Under the pieces are notes generated by a model. That model did no database searches. It saw only the letters and a list, made by a program, of their open reading frames with translations, and was not told the origin of the DNA. The translations under genes and the position numbers were made by a program. Of a stretch of DNA of 64,000 nt, positions 36,330 through 44,693 are shown one piece after another (within the stretch, counting starts at the first letter, position 1; the number at the start of each line of letters is the position of its first letter). The DNA is from Qipengyuania qiaonensis (GTDB taxonomy: Bacteria > Pseudomonadota > Alphaproteobacteria > Sphingomonadales > Sphingomonadaceae): NCBI RefSeq assembly GCF_019711515.1, contig NZ_JAIGNO010000012.1, positions 1 to 64,000 of the forward strand. Direction: 5' to 3'.

Positions 36330-38133
36330 ACAGCGGCAGAGATCCGCCGCCGAGCACCGCATCGTGGAACCCGCGAATGTCGAAATCGTCGCCCAGCTCG
36401 CTTTCCGCCCTCGCGCGCAGATCGAGGATCTTGTTCATTCCGATCTTGTAGCTGGTCGCCTGCCCCGGCATCACGATATAGCGCCGCACTTCGTTGCGGA
36501 TCGTTTCGGCGTTCTGCGGCGAGTTTTCGGTGAAATAGGCGATGGCCTGATCCTCGGTCCAGCCCTTGGAATGGATACCGGTATCGACCACCAGCCGGAT
36601 GGCGCGCCATAGTTCCGAACTCAGCCGTCCGAAATCGGAATAGGGATCTTCGTAGGCGCCCGGCATTTCCTTGGCCAGACGTTCCGAATACAGGCCCCAC
36701 CCTTCCGCATAGACACCGTATCCCAGCTGGGTCTGGAACTTGGGCACGCCCGTCAGTTCCTGCGCGATCGAGATCTGCATGTGATGCCCGGGCAGGCCTT
36801 CGTGATAGGCGATCACTTCTAGCATGTTTTTGGGCATGGCGCTCATGTCCGACAGATGCGCGTAATAGACGCCGGGACGCGAACCGTCGGGCGTGCCGGA
36901 ACTGTAATGCTGCGCGCCGCCATCCTGCTCGCGGAATTTTTCCACCCGCTTAACCTCGAGCGCGGCCTTGGGCAGCAGGCCGAAATATTGCGGCAGCTTG
37001 GATTCGATATTGTCGATCGCCGCCGCGGCAGCGTCGATATACATTTGTGCGCCCTCATCGCCTTGGGGGAAGTAATTGTCCGGGTCTTCCTTGATGTGGG
37101 CGAAGAAGGCCTGCAGGTCCCCGTCGAAACCCACCTCGTCCTTGATCGCTTCCATCTCGGCATGAATGCGTTCGACATCGTCCAGACCGATCCGGTGGAC
37201 CTGTTCGGGGGTCAGATCGGTCGTCGTGCTGTCGGCCAGGCGATAGCCATAATAGGCTGTACCATTGGGCAGGCTACCGACCCCGACACCGATTTCCGAT
37301 GCATTGGGTTTGTCGGCTGTCATGAAGGCGATCACCCGGTCGTACCCGGCCTTGTAGCCGTCCTTCAGCGCGGCCTCCAGCTCGCCCTGCATCGTTTCGC
37401 CTTCGGCGGCGGTGATCGTGCCCGCTTCGACCAGCGCGGCGATCTTCGCCTTGCCGTCCTGCCACAGGGCATTGTCCGCCCCATCGTCGAACGGGGCGCC
37501 GGAAATCAGTTTCTGCGATTCATCGATCACGAAATCATAGGCGAAATAGGGCGGGCGCACGCCGGCCGCCGCCCGCGGTTCCGCGATGTCGACCAGTTGC
37601 CCCAAAGCGCGCCCGATTGCCGACACGCGCGAAATGTAGTCGCGCATATCCTGTGCGGTAGCGACGCGGTGCTGCGAAATCAGCAGCCTGGGCAGGAATG
37701 TGTGCGCGCCCTGCATCTGGGTGAAGACATAGCCGCTGTCCCGCCATTCGGCGGATTGGGCGGCGCGTTCGTATTCGTATTTCCAGAGATCGTAGGACAG
37801 TTTGTCGGTCGCGTTCAGACTGTCATAGTCGAAGGTCTGCTCCATCTCCTCGACCGAGGCCTTGAGCCAGGCGAGGTCCTCGTCCTGCGCGGCGATCGAG
37901 AAGTCGTCGATCTCGCCATAGCGTTCCTTGCGGCCCAGTGACGTCAGCCAGAGCGGGCTGTCCATCACCTGCTCTTCGTATTTTGCGTCGAACCAGGCGC
38001 GCAGTTCCGCATTGTGATTGTCCGGTGCAACCTCGGCCGTCTCGCTGGCAGCGGTTTGCCCGAAGGCGGGCGCGGCAAGCGCGAACAGGGCGACGGGCGC
38101 TGCGGCAAGCAGCAGGGTATTCTGGAAACGCAT
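36277..38133 (-). CDS. DUF885 family secreted metallopeptidase-like protein
   Basis: The 618-residue precursor starts with a Sec signal peptide (about residues 1-25, APAFGQ). The DUF885 domain contains the putative zinc motif YHEGLPGHH near residue 440, followed by YAEGWGLYSERLA, and ends with a helical region (GQATSYKIG). The family is thought to include periplasmic peptidases, with few members tested. I start at ATG 38133, because upstream in-frame sequence overlaps the region before the ferredoxin stop and is not family-like. The last codons are copied at the far end of the islet. A paralogue lies at 42770. Confidence 0.9.
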   Translation of the reverse strand: MRFQNTLLLAAAPVALFALAAPAFGQTAASETAEVAPDNHNAELRAWFDAKYEEQVMDSPLWLTSLGRKERYGEIDDFSIAAQDEDLAWLKASVEEMEQTFDYDSLNATDKLSYDLWKYEYERAAQSAEWRDSGYVFTQMQGAHTFLPRLLISQHRVATAQDMRDYISRVSAIGRALGQLVDIAEPRAAAGVRPPYFAYDFVIDESQKLISGAPFDDGADNALWQDGKAKIAALVEAGTITAAEGETMQGELEAALKDGYKAGYDRVIAFMTADKPNASEIGVGVGSLPNGTAYYGYRLADSTTTDLTPEQVHRIGLDDVERIHAEMEAIKDEVGFDGDLQAFFAHIKEDPDNYFPQGDEGAQMYIDAAAAAIDNIESKLPQYFGLLPKAALEVKRVEKFREQDGGAQHYSSGTPDGSRPGVYYAHLSDMSAMPKNMLEVIAYHEGLPGHHMQISIAQELTGVPKFQTQLGYGVYAEGWGLYSERLAKEMPGAYEDPYSDFGRLSSELWRAIRLVVDTGIHSKGWTEDQAIAYFTENSPQNAETIRNEVRRYIVMPGQATSYKIGMNKILDLRARAESELGDDFDIRGFHDAVLGGGSLPLSLLERRVDAWIAERKAA

Positions 38134-38237
38134 GACAATCCCTCCGAAGTCTCGGCATAAAGCTGCGGCATCGCTACATGGAGTTGGGGCGAGGACAAAG
38201 GCCAATCGACCAAACCCGCTCCCAGGGGGACCGGCGG

Positions 38238-38564
38238 TTAGCGCCGCATGTCGTGGCTCTCCGCCGGGATCGTCACGGCCAGCCCGTCCAGCGCCGCGCT
38301 CAGCACGATCTGGCAGGACAGGCGGCTGGTGCGCATAACGCCGGCGGCGAGATCGAGCATATCCTCCTCCTCCTCGCTCGCCTCGTCCAGCCGATCGAAC
38401 CATTCCGGTGCAACGATCACGTGGCAGGTGGAGCAGGCCATCTGCCCTTCGCAGGTTCCCTCCAGCGGCAGACCTGCCGCCTGCGCCACGCGCAGCAGGT
38501 TGTCGCCGGGTTCGGCCTCGGCACGCACCGTGTCGCCCTTCGACGTGACGAATTCGACTTTCAC
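38238..38564 (-). CDS. [2Fe-2S] ferredoxin
   Basis: The 108-residue adrenodoxin-type ferredoxin has cluster ligands C-x5-C-x2-C at Cys38, Cys44 and Cys47 (GTCEGQMACSTCH) and a fourth at Cys84 (RLSCQIVL). An acidic helix between them (DEASEEEEDML) is the usual partner-binding surface. Such ferredoxins donate electrons in Fe-S cluster assembly. Its GTG start overlaps the stop of the first cysteine desulfurase (GTGA), so it is the last gene of an Fe-S/sulfur operon. Confidence 0.93.
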   Translation of the reverse strand: MKVEFVTSKGDTVRAEAEPGDNLLRVAQAAGLPLEGTCEGQMACSTCHVIVAPEWFDRLDEASEEEEDMLDLAAGVMRTSRLSCQIVLSAALDGLAVTIPAESHDMRR

Positions 38565-39637
38565 AATCCTTGCGCCTCCGCAGCAGCGTTGATCTTGCCC
38601 GCAGCCTCTTCGATTTCATCGAGTTTCGTGTAACGCCCGAACCCGAGCCGGATCGAGCTTTTCGCCTGCTTGTCGTCTAGGCCAATGGCCTTGAGGACAT
38701 GGCTCGGCCGGCCCGATCCGCTGGCGCAGGCGCTCCCGGCTGAGAACATCACGTCGCGTACATCGCTCATCAGCCGGGCGACATCGAGCCCGTCGCGGCG
38801 AATATTGAGGTTGCCGGGCCAGCGCGCTTCGACACTGCCGTTGATTGTCCAGTCGGCAAACAGTTCGGTCGCGCGGTTCCACAGTGTTCGGACATGTTCG
38901 GCGTCCTGATCGAGCGTCTCTTTCGCACGCTGTGCAGCCGCTCCCATGCCCGCGACCAGCGCCGGAGAGAGCGTGCCGGAACGCAGGCCGAACTCCTGCC
39001 CGCCGCCGGTCTGGACTTCATCAAGGTCCAGTCCGTCGCGCACCCACAATGCGCCGACGCCCTTGGGACCGTGGAATTTGTGCGCCGAAATCGCGATCAT
39101 GTCCGCCCCGGTGACCTCGATCCGGCCATAGGCCTGCACCGCATCGCACAAGAACAAGGCGTTGTTTTCCTTGGCCTTGCGGTGCCATTCGATCGTGGGC
39201 TGGATCGTCCCGATTTCGTTATTGACCTGCATTACGCAGACGAGCCGCGTGTCGCCCGGCAAATCCTGCCTGGTGTTGCACTGGCCGTCCGCAGCGACAT
39301 TGAGCACATGGCTCTTGCCTACCGCCTGCGCGGTATCGCCGACCGCCGAATGCTCGATGGCCGAATAGGACACCGTGCCCCCCTGCCCCGAACCCCGGAT
39401 CGCCAGATTGAGCGCCTCGGTCGCGCCGCTGGTGAAGATCACTTTGCCGCCTGCGGGAAACAGCGCCGCAACCTGATCGCGCGCCAGCTCGATCGCAGCC
39501 CGGGCCTGCCGCCCCATGCGGTGCGCGCTGTGCGGATTGCCGAAGCCGGTGCCGCCCGGCCCGTCGAGCCAGCGCAGCATCGCGTCGCGCGCTTCGGGTG
39601 CGAGCGGGGTGGTGGCCTGGTAGTCGAGATAGATCAC
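38561..39637 (-). CDS. Cysteine desulfurase family protein (first)
   Basis: The 358-residue PLP enzyme of the NifS/IscS class takes sulfur from cysteine to make a persulfide. Visible features are the YLDYQATTPLAPEA start, the PLP lysine in ISAHKFHGPKGVG near residue 195, and the catalytic loop with Cys in FSAGSACASGSGRPSHVL. The GTG start at 39637 is the only reasonable one. It overlaps the ferredoxin gene at its end and is separated from the second desulfurase by about 100 bp carrying a palindromic repeat. Confidence 0.9.
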   Translation of the reverse strand: MIYLDYQATTPLAPEARDAMLRWLDGPGGTGFGNPHSAHRMGRQARAAIELARDQVAALFPAGGKVIFTSGATEALNLAIRGSGQGGTVSYSAIEHSAVGDTAQAVGKSHVLNVAADGQCNTRQDLPGDTRLVCVMQVNNEIGTIQPTIEWHRKAKENNALFLCDAVQAYGRIEVTGADMIAISAHKFHGPKGVGALWVRDGLDLDEVQTGGGQEFGLRSGTLSPALVAGMGAAAQRAKETLDQDAEHVRTLWNRATELFADWTINGSVEARWPGNLNIRRDGLDVARLMSDVRDVMFSAGSACASGSGRPSHVLKAIGLDDKQAKSSIRLGFGRYTKLDEIEEAAGKINAAAEAQGL

Positions 39638-39651
39638 TGTACCCTCATACA

Positions 39652-39728
39652 GTCATTGCGAGCGAAGCGAAGCAATCGAGGGCGCATTTCCATGGATTGC
39701 CGCGTCGCCCGCGGCTCCTCGCAATGAC
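39652..39728. repeat. REP-like palindromic element
   Basis: GTCATTGCGAG at 39652-39662 and its exact reverse complement CTCGCAATGAC at 39718-39728 flank 55 bases that include GCGAAGCGAAGCAATC and GGATTGCCGCGTCG. This composite hairpin has the look of the interspersed repeats common in sphingomonad and other alphaproteobacterial genomes. It lies between the two desulfurase genes, where it may stabilise or split the transcript. Confidence 0.7.
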
Positions 39729-39736
39729 GGAAGAAA

Positions 39737-40831
39737 TCAGGCACCGGCCAGATCGAGCCAGACTTCGCGGAAGCGCTCCACTTCGGCGCGGGTCGTGTTC
39801 CAGCCGACCGAGACGCGGATCGTGTTGGCGGCAACCTCCGGTTCGACCTGCATCGCCTCGAGCACACGACTGGTTTTCATCGTGCCGCTCGAACAGGCCG
39901 AGCCTTGCGAAACGGCGATCCCTGCCATGTCGAACCGCATGACCTGCGCGGTGGCGCTCATACTCGGCATGGCGATCGCGCGGATATAAGGCGTGGGGTC
40001 GGAGAGGCGGTCGGACAACCAAGTGCCGCCGAGCTTGCGGCATTCCTCGGCCAGCGCATCGAGCGGTTCGAGCACTTCGGGCGCGACATAAGGATCGCTG
40101 CAAGCCGCGAGCGCCGCCGCCATGCCCAGCACGCCGGGCAAATTCTCGGTCCCGCGCCGATAGCCACGCTCCTGCCCGCCAGAGGGCGCGAGCATGGCAT
40201 AGTCCTCTACCAGCAGGGCGCCGATGCCGATCGGTCCGCCGAATTTGTGCGCGGACACGATTGCCATGTCGCAGCGCGGGGTCGCGTACCGTCCCGCCCC
40301 TTGCGCACAATCCGCGAGCACCAATCCGCCCGCCTGATGAGCTATGCCCGCAATTGCCGAAAGATCCTGCCGATTGCCGGTTTCGGAGTTGATCTGCTGG
40401 ACCGCCACGAGAGGACGTTCGCGCTCCACGGCTTCGGTCAGCACTTCCGGATCAAGGGAACCATCGCTACAAACAGGCAATCGCTCCGCATCGGGAGCCG
40501 CCTGCAAAACGCAATCATGCTCGACGGTGGAGACAAGCCGTGCGCCTGCATTGGCATGATGCAGCGCCAATGCCGCCGCCTCACTCGCACCCGAAGTAAA
40601 GATCACCTCGCCGTCCCAGCCAAGCGCCACCTTCACGCGTTCGCGCGCATCCTCCAGCAGGCTGCGCGCCTTGCGGCCTTCAGCATGCGGACTCGACGGA
40701 TTGGCCCATAGCGCGAAGCCTTCTTCCATCGCCGCGCGCGCTTCGGGGCGCAGCGGCGTTGTGGCGGCATGGTCGAGATAGATGCGGTCCGGGATGATAC
40801 GTGCTCGAAATGATTGCGATTTGGGCGACAA
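39737..40831 (-). CDS. Cysteine desulfurase family protein (second)
   Basis: The 364-residue PLP enzyme is similar in plan to its neighbour but clearly diverged. It begins IYLDHAATTPLRPEA, has the PLP lysine in VSAHKFGGPIGIGALLVE and the catalytic Cys loop in VSQGSACSSGTMKTSRVL. No ATG precedes the domain; a TTG at 40831 is used, giving a 16-residue leader before IYLDHAATTP. Tandem desulfurases upstream of a ferredoxin are common in Sphingomonadales isc/suf loci. The scaffold genes are not in the window. It is divergent from an alpha/beta hydrolase that often accompanies these genes. Confidence 0.88.
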   Translation of the reverse strand: MSPKSQSFRARIIPDRIYLDHAATTPLRPEARAAMEEGFALWANPSSPHAEGRKARSLLEDARERVKVALGWDGEVIFTSGASEAAALALHHANAGARLVSTVEHDCVLQAAPDAERLPVCSDGSLDPEVLTEAVERERPLVAVQQINSETGNRQDLSAIAGIAHQAGGLVLADCAQGAGRYATPRCDMAIVSAHKFGGPIGIGALLVEDYAMLAPSGGQERGYRRGTENLPGVLGMAAALAACSDPYVAPEVLEPLDALAEECRKLGGTWLSDRLSDPTPYIRAIAMPSMSATAQVMRFDMAGIAVSQGSACSSGTMKTSRVLEAMQVEPEVAANTIRVSVGWNTTRAEVERFREVWLDLAGA

Positions 40832-40908
40832 ACCCTATATAGCGCGCCACTTCGCGCAAAGCCTTATCCGGCGCAAGCGCTTCGACTTTTGCTTAGGGTA
40901 CACCTCCC

Positions 40909-41565
40909 ATGCCGACCGTGATCTTTCCCGGCCCCGAAGGCCGCCTCGAAGGCCGTTTCTCTCCGGCCCCGCGTCCGCGCGCGCCCGTCGCGATGATCCT
41001 CCACCCGCACCCGCAGGGCGGCGGCACGATGAACGAACAGATGACGCAGCGGCTCTACAAGACCTTCGTCAATCGCGGTTTCGCCACCCTGCGCTTCAAC
41101 TTCCGCGGCGTCGGCCGCAGCCAGGGCAGCTTCGACAATGGCGTGGGCGAGCTGTCCGATGCGGCCAGCGCGCTCGACTGGGTGCAGCAGGTCCACCCCG
41201 AAGCGCAGGTGACCTGGATCGCCGGCGTCAGCTTCGGCGCGCTGATCGGCATGCAGCTCCTTATGCGCCGCCCCGAGATCCGCGGCTGGATCAGCATCGG
41301 TGCGCCGGCGAGCATGTACGATTTCTCCTTCCTCGCCCCCTGCCCCGCCAGCGGCATCTTCATCCACGGCGCGCAGGACACAGTGGTACAGCCGAACGCG
41401 GTGACCAAACTGGTCGAAAAGCTGCGCACGCAGAAGCACATCACCGTGCATCACGAGGAAATCCCGCGCGCGAACCACTTCTTCGAAAACGAGCAGGAAG
41501 AGCTGATGAAGTCGGTCGACAATTACCTCGACTTCCGCCTCGATCCGAGCTGTCCGATTACCTGA
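40909..41565 (+). CDS. Alpha/beta hydrolase (DUF-type, cytoplasmic)
   Basis: The 218-residue protein has an alpha/beta-hydrolase core. HPHPQGGGTMN is the oxyanion region, NFRGVGRSQGSFD follows, the nucleophile elbow is AGVSFGALIG (Ser in GVSFG) near residue 108, and the His is in RANHFFEN. It lacks a signal peptide. Homologues occur beside Fe-S assembly and cysteine desulfurase genes in many alphaproteobacteria, but their substrate is unknown. Its start is 77 bp from the divergent desulfurase start. Confidence 0.87.
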   Translation: MPTVIFPGPEGRLEGRFSPAPRPRAPVAMILHPHPQGGGTMNEQMTQRLYKTFVNRGFATLRFNFRGVGRSQGSFDNGVGELSDAASALDWVQQVHPEAQVTWIAGVSFGALIGMQLLMRRPEIRGWISIGAPASMYDFSFLAPCPASGIFIHGAQDTVVQPNAVTKLVEKLRTQKHITVHHEEIPRANHFFENEQEELMKSVDNYLDFRLDPSCPIT

Positions 41566-41743
41566 CAGTCGCGAACGCGGCCGTAACTCGATGAGCCGGG
41601 TAGGGCCTGGCCCCGCTTCCGAATACGCTAAGGTTGCGTAATGCAACGCGAAATCGTTTCCGGATGAAATAGTTACGTTGTATCATCTACCGTGTGAGGA
41701 GTCGCGCAAAGCAGCCTCCCGCATCGGAAGAGGAGCTACAACC
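41566..41743 (+). promoter_or_regulatory. Leader of the tonB gene with a palindrome
   Basis: No gene is present. A perfect inverted repeat GTTGC-GTAAT-GCAAC at 41633-41647 lies about 35 bp upstream of a TATCAT hexamer at 41681-41686 that could be a -10 element. The palindrome is a candidate operator; I cannot assign a regulator, and it does not look like a Fur box. Confidence 0.4.
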
Positions 41744-42409
41744 ATGTCCTATGTAGACCAGTCCAGCAGGCCGTCCGCCGCCAGTATGGCGGCTGTGGTC
41801 GGGGTGCATGCAGCCTTTGCCGCGATCCTGGTCGCCGGCCTGACTGTGAGCGGTACCATGCCCGAGATCATCAACAAGATCGGCGCCACGAATATTCCGA
41901 TCGATCCGCCGCCGCCGCCGAAACCGGTCGACCCGGTAGAGCCGAAGGCGGCCGAGCCGACGGAAACGCTGGTTCACATTCCTACGCCGAAGCTCGACCT
42001 AAAGCCGGCCGATCCACCCTTTGAGAATACACCGCTGGTCTTCCCGCCTTTGCCCAAGCCCTCTCCCGGACTGGGTACGGAAATCCCCAAGCCGACCCCA
42101 CAGCCGGGTCTGGACCCGGTCGCCGCGAAGCCACGCAACAATCCCGGCGCATGGCTTACCGACAATGACTATCGCCCGTCATGGATCAGGCAGGAACTGA
42201 CCGGTCTGGCGAAATTCCGCCTCGAAATCGCCGCCGATGGCCGCGTGACGAACTGCACCGTCACCGGCTCGACGGGCCATGGCGAACTGGACGACGCGAC
42301 CTGCAAACTCGTCACCCGGCGCGCGCGTTTCGAACCCGCGCGCGACAGCAATGGCCAGGCAGTGGCAGGCAGCTTCAACAGCTCGGTGCTCTGGCAATTG
42401 CCCGAGTGA
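41744..42409 (+). CDS. TonB-like energy transducer
   Basis: The 221-residue protein has one N-terminal hydrophobic helix at about residues 17-37, a Pro/Lys-rich periplasm-spanning region (PPPPPKPVDPVEPK and onwards to about 130) and a C-terminal TonB domain (LAKFRLEIAADGRVTNCTVTGSTG). It would transmit the proton-motive force to outer-membrane receptors. ExbB and ExbD are not nearby. A good Shine-Dalgarno (AAGAGGAG) precedes the ATG. Cys residues in the domain (VTNCTV; DDATCKLV) are typical for sphingomonad TonBs. Confidence 0.9.
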   Translation: MSYVDQSSRPSAASMAAVVGVHAAFAAILVAGLTVSGTMPEIINKIGATNIPIDPPPPPKPVDPVEPKAAEPTETLVHIPTPKLDLKPADPPFENTPLVFPPLPKPSPGLGTEIPKPTPQPGLDPVAAKPRNNPGAWLTDNDYRPSWIRQELTGLAKFRLEIAADGRVTNCTVTGSTGHGELDDATCKLVTRRARFEPARDSNGQAVAGSFNSSVLWQLPE

Positions 42410-42416
42410 CGCCATC

Positions 42417-42626
42417 CTAGCGGGCGCCCTGCTCGAGCTTGTCGAGCGGGGCCTCGCCCCCGGCATCGGGCACGGTCCAGATCGCCACATTGGCAAGTGC
42501 GATGGCGGCCAGCAGAACCATCAACAGCGAATTCTTCGCATTGCCCGTGCGCCGCCACATGAAGAACGCACCGATCACCAGCAGGATCGCTGCGAGGACG
42601 GTGATGGAAAGCACGGTGTCGAGCAT
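42417..42626 (-). CDS. Small two-span membrane protein, unknown function
   Basis: The 69-residue protein starts MLDTVLSITVLAAILLVIGA and has hydrophobic segments at about residues 3-22 and 33-52, joined by a short basic loop (MWRRTGNAKN). An acidic tail follows. The second in-frame Met at 42626 is preferred because earlier residues lack membrane character. It converges on tonB with a 7-bp gap. The family was not recognised. Confidence 0.7.
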   Translation of the reverse strand: MLDTVLSITVLAAILLVIGAFFMWRRTGNAKNSLLMVLLAAIALANVAIWTVPDAGGEAPLDKLEQGAR

Positions 42627-42769
42627 GGCAGTGCCATAATCCGGCGATCGGTCGCTGCAAAGCATCAAAGGCAAAAGACCATGCGCTTCGCACCACTCCT
42701 TCCCACGGCGGAAGTGCCCGCGATCTTTACGATTTGACTAGCAGCACCACGCCGCGCACACCGGCGAAC

Positions 42770-44623
42770 ATGACCCGGAACAGCTTCGACCTCACCCGCC
42801 GCCAGACCCTCGCCGGGCTCGGCGCGACCTCCGCCCTTGCCCTGACCGGCTGCGCCGCCACCGTCCGTCCGGAGGGCGTGGCCAAAGCGCAATCGATCGG
42901 TGCGGAAAGGCTGCTGGAAGTCGCCGGATACAACCTGCTCGAACACGAACCGGAACGGGCGACCTCGCTCGGAGTGGATACGGACCAGTATTATCGCCTG
43001 CGCGGCAAGCTCGAAGATCAGTCGCCCGCGGGGCAGGACGCCTTTGCCGCCACTTTGCGACAGGATCTCGACCGCATTCGCGCCGTTCCCCGGGACGGTC
43101 TCGACAGCGAGAACCTGACCAATCTCGAAGTGGTCGAAAGCGCCTACGAACTCGCGCTCGACGGCTTCGCCCTGCCCTATGGCGATACGCCGGTCGGCAA
43201 CTGGCGCACCGCACCTTATGTCGTGATCCAGAATGTCGGCCAGTATCTCGCCCTGCCGCGCTTCATGCAATCGGATCACAAGGTCGAGAATGGCGACGAT
43301 GCCGACGCCTATATCGAACGCATGGAGCAGATGCCGGCGGTGTTCGACGGCGAACTGGCCCGTATCAAGGCCGCGCGCGGCATGGGTGTCGTCCCGCCCG
43401 GCTTCCTGCTCGACAAGGCGATCGGACAGATGGAACAGACCGTCGCGAGTGCCGGCAAGGGCGAGATGTTCGCAGCGGACCTGCGTACCAAGCTCACCGC
43501 CATGGGCATGCCCGACAGCCACGCGAACCGGGCGGCAATACTCGAAAACGGGCCGATCGCCGAAGCCCTGATCCGTCAGTTGGAGGAATTGCGCGCCGAG
43601 CGTGCCGTCGCCACCGACGCGCCGGGAATCTCCGCCCGGCCGCGCGGCGATGAATTCTATGCCTGGGCCCTGCGGTCGAGCACGACGACCCGCCTGACGC
43701 CCGACGAGGTCCACGAGCAGGGTCTCGAGGAACTCGAAGCCCTCCACGCACGGATGGACCCGATCCTGCGAGAGATCGGTTATACCGGCGGCTCGGTCGG
43801 GGAACGCATGCAGGCGCTGTCGGAAGACCCGCGCTACAAATTTGCCGAAGGCGATCCGGGCCGCGCCGAAATCATGGATTTCATCGCCGAGCGGGTCGAA
43901 TGGATCAAGGCACAGATGCCGCGTGCCTTCAACACGCTGGTCGATCCCAATATGGAAGTGAAGCGCATCCCGCCGGCAGAGGAAGTCGGCGCGCCGGGCG
44001 CCTATGGCGGCGCAGGCAGCAAGGATGGCAGCATTCCCGGGCGTTTCTGGATCAATCTGCGCACCACCGACCTGCACCGCAAATACGATCTCGCCGATCT
44101 CACCTATCACGAAGCCATTCCCGGCCATGTGTGGGAGGGCGAATATTCGAACCGCCTGCCGCTGATTCGCTCGATCCTCGCCTTCAATCCGTTCAGCGAA
44201 GGCTGGGCCCTATATGGCGAGCAGCTCGCCGACGAACTGGGTGCTTATGACGAGTTCACGGTCGGCCGGCTCGGATATCTCCAGAGCCTCGCCTTCCGCG
44301 CCTGCCGCATGGTCGTCGATACGGGCCTCCACGCCAAGGGCTGGAGCCGCGCGCAGGCGGTCAACTTCTTCGTCGAGCGCAATGGCAGCAAACCGACCGA
44401 AGTCGAAAGCGAAGTCGACCGATATTGCAGCTGGCCCGGCCAGGCGACAGGCTACAAGCTGGGCCACAGCCGCATTGTCGACCAGCGTGCTCGCGCGCAA
44501 ACCGCCTTGGGCGCTGCGTACGACGTCAAGGCATTCAACGATGCCGTCGTGCTCGGCGGCAATGTTCCGATGGACGTGCTGGAGCACAACGTCGATCGCT
44601 ACCTTGCCCGTGCAGGCAAATGA
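42770..44623 (+). CDS. DUF885 family lipoprotein with Tat-type signal
   Basis: The 617-residue precursor opens with a twin-arginine-like signal (LTRRQTLAGLG) and a lipobox ending LALTGC near residue 31. The DUF885 domain carries YHEAIPGHVWEGEY near residue 446 and FSEGWALYGEQLA. It is a paralogue of the protein at 36277, sharing GSKDGSIPGRFW-like and SWPGQATGYKLG segments, but it is exported by a different route and lipid-anchored. Upstream in-frame sequence from a TTG at 42734 is not used. A 16-bp palindrome (ATGACA/TGTCAT) covers its stop codon. Confidence 0.88.
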   Translation: MTRNSFDLTRRQTLAGLGATSALALTGCAATVRPEGVAKAQSIGAERLLEVAGYNLLEHEPERATSLGVDTDQYYRLRGKLEDQSPAGQDAFAATLRQDLDRIRAVPRDGLDSENLTNLEVVESAYELALDGFALPYGDTPVGNWRTAPYVVIQNVGQYLALPRFMQSDHKVENGDDADAYIERMEQMPAVFDGELARIKAARGMGVVPPGFLLDKAIGQMEQTVASAGKGEMFAADLRTKLTAMGMPDSHANRAAILENGPIAEALIRQLEELRAERAVATDAPGISARPRGDEFYAWALRSSTTTRLTPDEVHEQGLEELEALHARMDPILREIGYTGGSVGERMQALSEDPRYKFAEGDPGRAEIMDFIAERVEWIKAQMPRAFNTLVDPNMEVKRIPPAEEVGAPGAYGGAGSKDGSIPGRFWINLRTTDLHRKYDLADLTYHEAIPGHVWEGEYSNRLPLIRSILAFNPFSEGWALYGEQLADELGAYDEFTVGRLGYLQSLAFRACRMVVDTGLHAKGWSRAQAVNFFVERNGSKPTEVESEVDRYCSWPGQATGYKLGHSRIVDQRARAQTALGAAYDVKAFNDAVVLGGNVPMDVLEHNVDRYLARAGK

Positions 44624-44693
44624 CACATTTGTCATAGATTTTTCGCTATAGGCGGATAAGCTGCGGTTTGTGGATCAGACCGGGGTCGCAGCC

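Noticed and set aside
35876..36451. Plus-strand frame across the right boundary of the islet
   Set aside because: It crosses the IS5 remnant, the noncoding arm and the antisense of DUF885, with no coherent protein features.
44620..44635. 16-base palindrome ATGACA-CATT-TGTCAT at the end of the DUF885 lipoprotein gene
   Set aside because: It covers the stop codon and has no adjacent promoter or T run; with 6-bp arms it may be chance. It is mentioned only under the gene.
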